From contig WPIO01000001.1 in NCBI GenBank assembly GCA_009760855.2, positions 19,865,501 to 19,929,500 of the forward strand: DNA of 64,000 nt, in the 5' to 3' direction. Position 1 is the stretch's first letter. Each line of letters begins with the position of its first letter. This document shows positions 57,111 to 64,000 of this stretch, piece by piece. Under the pieces are notes generated by a model. The model was not told the origin of the DNA and searched no databases. It saw only the letters and a list, made by a program, of their open reading frames with translations. This DNA is from Cristatella mucedo (taxonomy: Eukaryota > Bryozoa > Phylactolaemata > Cristatellidae). Position numbers and translations under genes: made by a program.

Positions 57111-59098
57111 GAAAACTGTACAGCACAGCACCCTTTTAGCCCTTGTTTCTGCATGCTGTTGTTGAACCAGACATCATCATAGAGGATGTTCGAGCTGGAG
57201 AGAGGGTTCGGTTGCAGCGTCATACCCGTAAATATTTCTACTTTAGGGAACTTATTTTATTGTTCTGTAATCTCATCCGATTGTCCGCTGCTTGTGGAAA
57301 GAGGCCTGCCGAAGAGCTGACTAATTTACATACATTGCACTTTTGCGTAGAGTTGAATGAGTTGCCTCTACTCTCACAGTAGTGGCGTGCTAGGTACGTT
57401 TTTGGAGAGCCTCTTGCAAATAAATACGGTGAAATTCAAGCAGCAGAATTGGCAATAGCAATGAACATAAGCCTCCACCGGCCGTTTATAGCCAGCAACC
57501 GAGCTCGGCTGAATGTGAAGCAGTCGGCTAGCCCGAATAGAATGAGTTTACTGTGCATCAGCTGAGACTAATGCTTCCCTACACATCTACCCATTTTCCG
57601 GGCTTGGCTTGGGGGCCCAGAAAAGCGATCGCTTCGCAAGGCGGCTACAGCTGACTGAAGCTGAGAGGGAGCCAAGAGCTGAGAGACCTATGACCTATTC
57701 AGTCATGCTTGAAGCAGTGAAGTGCAGCTTCATACTCTGACGATCATCGTTGAAAGCTATCAGCTGAGCTCGGCTGCAACTCATCTAATGCTATTATTAA
57801 TGCTCTCTTGGATGCTGTTCTAATCGTTTTTGTCGCAATTACGTTTGACGTCATTTGATGGGTCACCAGATGCCACTGAAAGACCTCATTAAGAAAATAA
57901 GTGAAGTGTCTCCAGTCACCACTATCGCAAGGTGGGTAACACGTATGAGATGGCACAACCGCTGAAAGATGCTGAGGAAAACTTTTATATCCAAGCGAGG
58001 CTGACGAAACTTGGATTCAACCTCTGCGTACGTAGGTATTCGTAAAATAAACCAGCTCAGTGCAATTTATGTCATGTAATGTCAATATCACCCTAATACA
58101 TCACCCGAATAAACCAGTGAAAGCATCTAGTTGCATTGACTCCCGTCTTTAAATGATCAACAAGTCTGCATGAGGACTTCTGCTTGGTTCAGGAGCCAGC
58201 TTGTAGGTGCTATATCTCAAATTGTCTAAACTTTGAAGCCACAGCCTAGCTAATCATTCTTTTCCTGGTACACAATTGTCTATAAAAACAACTCCAGGTG
58301 CAACAAAAAGTAGTCAAACTAGCTTATAGAAATATTGATCTTATGACTGCCATTTTACCAAATCAGCACAACTATGCTATATTGACTATAAATGGATTGC
58401 CAATATAGCAGGGCGTCCCCAGCGCCAGAATCACAGGGCACGAGAGTCTTCGGACGAGAGGGAAAGCTGTATTTAGTCACACGTGCAGCACTGGCAGTGC
58501 TCCAATTTCTACTTTGTTGACAACCACGACCCTGTGAAAGTCAGTGCTTGTCTGTAAGTATCGTCATTTACGCATTTCCATGGTAATTTCATGCTGGCTA
58601 ACTTTAAAACCACATACATGTCCGGCATATTGAGAACGTATAGATGACAACTACTTCAATTTCAGATTCAATGGTGCACAGCAACCAACTTTACCTATCC
58701 CGCAGAACTTTGGAGGCAGCTGAATTAGTCAACAAATTTGTTCGGCATTGGTTGTGGACGACTCTTTTATACTATATCAAGACTGTCTTAAGCTGCGATC
58801 AATTGATACCTGAAATATCTAACTTAAGTCCGTCAATCTAGATTAGTAACTGGTGATGCAATGGTGACACAATTATCATGGCTATAAACACAAAAAATCG
58901 TCATCAAGGAGTTGTATTTAGGAAAATTTATTAAAAGATCAATGTTGGAGCAATAATAACTATAACTTTCTCCTCACCTTCCTTAGCGTTCCTTCCTTTG
59001 CCTCCAGCTACATCCAACAGAGCTGGGAAGAGCCCAGAAGGCCCATGCTCTCGGTAAGACAGAAATTGAGAAGGGCTCTCGTCTCTCCTCTCTGTTGT
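57111..59098. other. No assignable feature
   Basis: A 79-codon plus frame (57143-57382) and shorter ones are unassigned. No repeat match. Confidence 0.4.
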
Positions 59099-59239
<141 letters not shown>

Positions 59240-59395
59240 CCAATGTCTCTCCCTCTCTATCTTTCACATCATAACTACGACTAAAATCATCATAGCTTTA
59301 TGGAGAGCCTTTAAAAGCTGCCCTCTAACCAAGCAGGTCTGAAGCCGGTAATCATCATTTACTTTCTAAATTAAAGCAGAACACTCATATTTATT

Positions 59396-59437
59396 ATACA
59401 TATATATATATTATATAATATATTATATATATTATAT

Positions 59438-59475
<38 letters not shown>
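59396..59475. repeat. (AT)n microsatellite with palindromic interruptions
   Basis: ATAT runs interrupted by 'ttatataatatattatatat', then about 20 AT units to 59475. Confidence 0.9.
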
Positions 59476-59478
<3 letters not shown>

Positions 59479-59845
59479 TACACGTTCATTTATAACAAAT
59501 ACCTAAATTTATCTGATTTACGAAAGTATGCTTATTCAGTCATCTTTTACACAACTTTTTTGAACAGTATTTTGCAAGGGAAACCAAAAATCTTTAATTT
59601 ACAGGCTTCTAAAAGTATACATTAATTACATAGGTGCATACGTGTGTAAATAAGCAATATAATGAAGTCAATACAATTTTAAAATTAAACTTGTATGCGG
59701 TTAAATTTTTGGGATCACAAATATTTCTGGCCATCGTTCACACTTGCATTGATTAAATCTTCCGGTGGCTTCTACAACTCTGACAGATTCTAATAGCACG
59801 TACGTGAACTATATCCCTTAGGTAAATGCTACATAAGCTCAATTG
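59476..59845. other. No assignable feature
   Basis: AT-rich, no coding sequence or repeat match seen. Confidence 0.4.
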
Positions 59846-60425
59846 CGGGGAAGCCGCAGCTCATGCAGGAAGGTGGTTGGCCCGGCTACCGAAATCAGCA
59901 GGCATCGCCGTCTATCAGGAAGACCGAAAAGATGGGCTGGTTAAATAGAGGACGGTTCACGGTCATACTCACTTCCCTCCTTTCCCAAGGCAGGAAGTTG
60001 TACAAGCGAGGGATGACGGAGTGGAAAACCTGAAAAAACCTTCAGAGCTCCGAGGAATGGTGTCCTTGGTGGTTTCGAGGTCCTGGCCATCCACTTTGAC
60101 CGTAACTTGACGGTCTCGGAGGTATATGCAGGCCGAAAAGCGTCTTTTTACCAGCGATGAAGCCAGCGGCAGATCTTGTTCTGGGTTTGGGGAAGAGAAG
60201 AATGACCACGAGGCACCACGTGTCAGCCGTAGGCTGCCTGGAGATCTTGGCTCTCTGGATGCTATCGGCGTGCCGCGTCTTCAGTGTTTTCGGTAAGTGG
60301 TGGGCCGCTAGGTCTCGTAGCACGGGCACCTCGAGGTCGTTAGGACTCGAGGTCAGAAGTTGCTTCGATGGACGACGAGCGTTCCGATCGCTGCATAGCT
60401 GTTGCCAGCTGCTGTAGCTGCCGTT
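59846..60425. other. GC-richer block with overlapping open frames, unassigned
   Basis: It stands out from AT-rich flanks. The minus strand is open 60452-60042 (136 codons) and the plus strand 60157-60417 (86 codons). A third minus frame reads YLRDRQVTVKVDGQDLETTK at about 60130-60065. No frame has a motif I recognise. It could hold an exon of an unknown gene or an old element. The strand is undecided. Confidence 0.25.
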
Positions 60426-60449
60426 ATCATTGAAAATACAAACACTAAC

Positions 60450-60674
<225 letters not shown>

Positions 60675-60713
60675 AAAGACAGAGAGAGACAGCGAGAGAG
60701 AAAGAGAAATCAT

Positions 60714-60832
60714 TTGTGCAGCACCTTAAGAGAAATTAAACTCTAGCCAGGTGCTTCACATATACCACACGGTTGGAGCTCTGACGACCGTGGTCATCAA
60801 AGCCAATTACCTTAACCCCTATGGCAAATCAG
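60714..60832 (-). repeat. SINE family S1 copy, diverged
   Basis: Minus strand: complement of 'cagcaccttaagagaaatta', 'caggtgcttcacatatacca', 'tggagctctgacgaccgtgg' and 'attaccttaacccc'. Confidence 0.6.
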
Positions 60833-61424
60833 GGCACCATTTTTCTCAAATTCAAGCTCCTACACGGCGGTAAACTGTTTCGGTGCCACCTACGGTACAA
60901 TGAATCCTCTATATATAAGAGATAATGGCAAGTTGGCCGAAAAAACACTAGCTTTTGAAGTTGGCTAGCCTTTTAAGTACTACGTGTGAAAGTAGCCAGA
61001 CAAGCCAAACCATCACCAGTTTTTGAATGATGTATCCCACTTGGAAAAGCTGCCGAGTAGAAATGATTTAATTCCGGCTGCTGTTGTTGCTAGTATGCAG
61101 CTAGATGTATTAGTGTCTGTAAGCCTCTCATAGACGTTACCGTAAGTTGTGAAGGTTTGACATGCTTTAGCCTTCCGAATTCCTATCGGAGTTTCCTTCA
61201 TATTTTATAACAGCTTATGGTGTTTTCATAACTTGTAATCAAGGGTCAGGATTATGCTAAAAGGTGTCTGCGAATATCCAATTGCCCCCCACTCCCGAAG
61301 CAGCACACCCGTAGCATTGACTCGGTGAATAAGCTTAAATTTAGATCTATGTGAGGTATCTAGTTCTTACCTTTCACTTCTTTATAAATAAATATGTACT
61401 TAGAAGATAAATATAGGAACAAAT
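60833..61424. other. No assignable feature
   Basis: No coding sequence or repeat match seen. Confidence 0.4.
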
Positions 61425-61559
61425 GCTAGACGATCGCTGCCAGATAAGCCACACGGGCACGCCGTATATGCGATAGCTCCGGCCCCCCATGGAAACTGGA
61501 TATTTCCATCGATCGGCCGACTGGATGCAGGAAAAGTGCACAGAACCTTGCCGGCTGAG
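61425..61559 (-). CDS. Possible orphan exon resembling a hormone-receptor (HRM) domain fragment
   Basis: After a pyrimidine-rich acceptor-like stretch (61590-61560, ending gccag) the minus strand is open and reads GKVLCTFPASS, then DGNIQFPWGAGAIAY, then TACPCGLSGSD. The spacing C ... DG-x-x-x-P-W-x-x-x-G-x-x-A-x-x-x-C-P-x-G-x-x-G recalls the HRM domain found before the transmembrane region of adhesion GPCRs. The arginine-cysteine normally at the end is missing and no good donor follows, only stops. It may be a pseudo-exon or chance. No neighbouring exon was found. Confidence 0.2.
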
Positions 61560-62105
61560 CTGGCACAAGTGAGGGTAGGCAGAACCAAAACTGGTGAATC
61601 CGGACTCGGGATAATCTGTGGGATAATATGCGTGATGCAGGCGGTAAAAAAATAATGACTTTGTCCTCAAAGAATGAATGCTAATGCAAAGCTGCTTCTA
61701 TTACGACTTGTGTGCAAATAGACGATCATATCAGTGCCGAACGGAATGATAGGCGCTTGAAGCGCCCAGTGTGAAGCAAGAATGCTAGCTGTGTACTGAG
61801 AGACGTGCAACTACGTGCAAAATCGTATAAAGTTGAGTCGCTGACGATAGATCGCACTGAACCATAAATGGAGAAACCAAAAGTAACAAGACATTCGCAA
61901 TCGTCGTGGTACCTCTTCGTATTCAGAAAGCTAAGCCCAACTACGTTGCAGCCAAGTAAACGAGCAGCATCCAATGCACAGGGCTGTGATACGGCGGGGC
62001 CAAAAGAAGCTGCCAAATTGCTCAAAATCCTTGCTCCTTGCGTACTTTGGCTGGGAGTTGGATATTTGTCTGCCGCATAGTAAAATTCTGCTCTGGGCTG
62101 AAAGC
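61560..62105. other. No assignable feature
   Basis: Short opposed open frames (61726-62025 minus, 61868-62080 plus) without similarity. Confidence 0.4.
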
Positions 62106-62780
62106 AATCGCAATTTTAAAAGCTGGTGCAAAACTCTGCAGCTAAGCTTGTCTGTCGCGAGGGCTGCAGTTGCCACATCACTCCACTTCTCCCCGACCTG
62201 CACTGACTTCCAGACAAGCAACGCATCGACTTCAAGATTTTGTCACTTACTTTTGGTCCCTTCATCCTTTGGCTCCAGCCTACCTATCAGATCTACTCCC
62301 CACGAGGCAAAGCATCGTACCACTCGCTTTTCCGAATCAAACTGTTTACCAATATCTAGTACAAACCTCAAGTTCTTTGGAGACCACGCCTTTAGTTCGT
62401 ATGCTCCCAAAGCCTGGAACTCACTCCCGACTTCCTTAATGACATGCCCTGACTTGACCACATTTAAAAAGAAATTAAAAACCCACCTATTTACAGCAGC
62501 ATTTATTGGGTCCCTGTGATTCATCCTTTATGTGCTTATGTGTGCTGACACTGTTGCATGCTGCCACTACCAACACTTGCATGCTGACCCTGTGTATGTC
62601 ACCCCTAACAATGTTGTTCTTGTTGATTATGGAGCATGCTACCACTAACCATTCGATCATACTTCCTTTGCAGCAATTGTAAAGCACCATTCGATCATAA
62701 TTCCTTTGCAGCAAAGCACCTAGAAAGAGATTGAGCGAAATAACAGTGCTTTATCAACTGTATTATTATTATTATGTTAT
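62106..62780 (+). pseudogene. LINE family 1, 5'-truncated copy with C-terminus and 3' end
   Basis: Starts at 'agctggtgcaaaactctgca' (QLVQNSAA..). It continues in shifting frames through AYLSDLLPTR, RFSESNCLPISSTNLKFFGD, HAFSSYAPKAWNSLP and FKKKLKTHLF to a stop. The 3' untranslated region contains an internal duplication of 'accattcgatcat' and ends in a (TTA)n tail. Confidence 0.82.
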
Positions 62781-62912
62781 GCTTTATGGTATTGCTACCT
62801 TTACCGCTAATCATTTGGTTGTGCTTTATTTACAGCACCTGTAAAGTGCTCGAAAAGAGATTCAGTTATCTTTGGGTGCTAAATAAAAGTACTATTTATT
62901 ATTGTTTTTATT
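62781..62912 (+). repeat. Second LINE family 1 3' end directly behind the previous tail
   Basis: 'accgctaatcatttggttgt', 'gcacctgtaaagtgctcgaa', 'aagagattcagttatctttg', then TTA/TTG tail. Either two insertions side by side or an insertion into the tail of an older one. Confidence 0.65.
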
Positions 62913-64000
62913 TGAAACACTAGTAGCAATTCAAAGGAAATACTTTTTTTTAGCGTGAAGCCGAACGAGCAATGTACTATTTTTGCATTGATGCCATTCT
63001 TGACTTATGCCATTATTGGTATAGGTCAAAGGTCAAAGAAGTCATAGGTCAAAGAAAAAGAAAGTACGAAAAAGATAGCACTGATTTTGAAGCGGCAAAG
63101 AGCCGAACTGTTGAACTTTATTCAAATGACAGTCGTAAGAATGAGATTGGGAGCTCTATAGGATTACTACAGATCTGACTATCCTTACTGTCCGAGATTG
63201 TAGTCAATGATATGCTAACGCCTAGTGGCAGTGTTCATGCTAAGAAAATCTTCATGTGAACTGAATCCTCATCCGATAACAGTTTAATGTAACGTGATAA
63301 GATTTGAGCTACTTTGGTCTTCGTTTTTCGGACTTAATGTTGCAGACTTCGTTTAGAATAACTGTTTTTCGAGCTGAAGTCTGAGCTCCACGAATACGTC
63401 CGAAGTTAGAAACAAACAACCCTGTAAGTTTGCAAACCCTTTGAAATTCAAGCTCTTCAAACCTCCATCGCGTGCACAGCTGCATACTTTTCTGCTGGCC
63501 CCATTTTTTTTATGGAACATTTCAGACGAATGGACAAGCAAGCCAAGCAGTAGTGGTCTGTGTTAGGTGCCTGAGACGTTAAGCTTTTGATAGTAATTCT
63601 AGTTGAGCACACCTAACTATATAGTTAGATGCAGTAAGCATACTAGTAAGCATAGTCATTGTTCTTGAAATCAGATTAGTAATTTTGATGAAGCTTAGAT
63701 CTAATATACGGTGTAAGCTCTTCCATGAAATTCGCTGTAATTATTAATCTAGTAAAGCAAAGTAGCGTAGTCAAGTAAAGGTAGTAAGTAACAAAAGGAA
63801 GTAAAAAGCAAAGGTAGTCAAGTTAAGGTAGTGTACATGTCAATGTGATTATTGAAAGGTTCTCTGCCACCGTTTTCCTCTCAGCATATGTAGAGTAGAT
63901 TGATCGTCGAGTGACTGCAGCCCCTACTCAACTACCGCTCACAAGTAGAGATTGCCTCCCTGAAGCTAATTCATAGGCGACCAGATAGCCGTAGGCTAAA
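62913..64000. other. Right edge: no assignable gene; DR1-type repeat at 63023-63035
   Basis: Open frames of at most 68 codons without similarity. 63725-63840 is built of loosely repeated 'gtagtcaagtaaag'-like words. Confidence 0.4.
63023..63051 (+). promoter_or_regulatory. Perfect DR1 nuclear-receptor-type element plus a third half-site
   Basis: AGGTCA at 63023-63028, one A, AGGTCA at 63030-63035, and a third AGGTCA at 63046-63051. A direct repeat with one-base spacing is the consensus for RXR heterodimers and HNF4. Chance occurrence cannot be excluded and no gene start is recognised nearby. Confidence 0.35.

Overview
The window looks like nuclear DNA from an animal, most likely an invertebrate; I cannot name the species. 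The evidence is: coding sequence split into exons with GT/AG borders, tetraspanin genes, many decayed non-LTR retrotransposons of the L2/CR1 type ending in (TTA)n tails, tRNA-derived SINEs, and long dinucleotide microsatellites. There are no bacterial features: no operons, no ribosome-binding sites, no long uninterrupted ORFs.

The clearest genes are two paralogous tetraspanins in the same (minus) orientation about 18.4 kb apart. Gene A has exons at 12449-12000 and 9585-9274; gene B has exons at 30859-30410 and 26808-26497. Each has a 150-codon first exon (N-terminus, TM1-TM3, start of the large extracellular loop) and a 103-codon last exon (CCG motif, rest of the loop, TM4) joined by a phase-0 intron. 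The copies share intron blocks, 3' flank, and an upstream region with two CCAAT boxes in inverted orientation at identical spacing, so the whole locus was duplicated. By hand count the proteins agree at 121/150 (exon 1) and 89/103 (exon 2) residues. At the left edge, minus strand, there is a plausible 5' end of a third gene: TATA box, non-coding exon, short intron, and a coding exon resembling a mitochondrial presequence, ending in a good donor. Its later exons are not recognised.

The rest is mostly retroelement debris. LINE family 1 (L2-like) has about 20 pieces in both orientations (13.9-15.2, 16.3-18.9, 20.2-23.6, 31.4-36.8, 43.4-44.6, 45.7-45.96, 47.5, 48.8, 50.7, 51.3, 55-56.3, 60.5, 62.1-62.9 kb), including one young copy nested in an older copy with a 7-bp target-site duplication. 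A second LINE family is at 0.8-1.0, 12.9-13.6, 32.0, 41.6, 46.7 and 56.7 kb. SINE family S1 carries the same short 3' hairpin as LINE family 1, suggesting the LINE mobilised it. SINE family S2 has an unusual palindrome next to its B box. A gag-like remnant between short direct repeats lies at 5.5-6.4 kb.

Other structures include a 52-bp-arm hairpin at 3.8 kb, AT palindromes, microsatellites that often start at SINE/LINE tails, and a perfect DR1 nuclear-receptor-type repeat near the right edge. Long stretches (1.95-3.8, 7.4-9.1, 23.9-26.2, 37.0-38.9, 51.7-55.0, 57.1-58.9 kb) show nothing I can assign.
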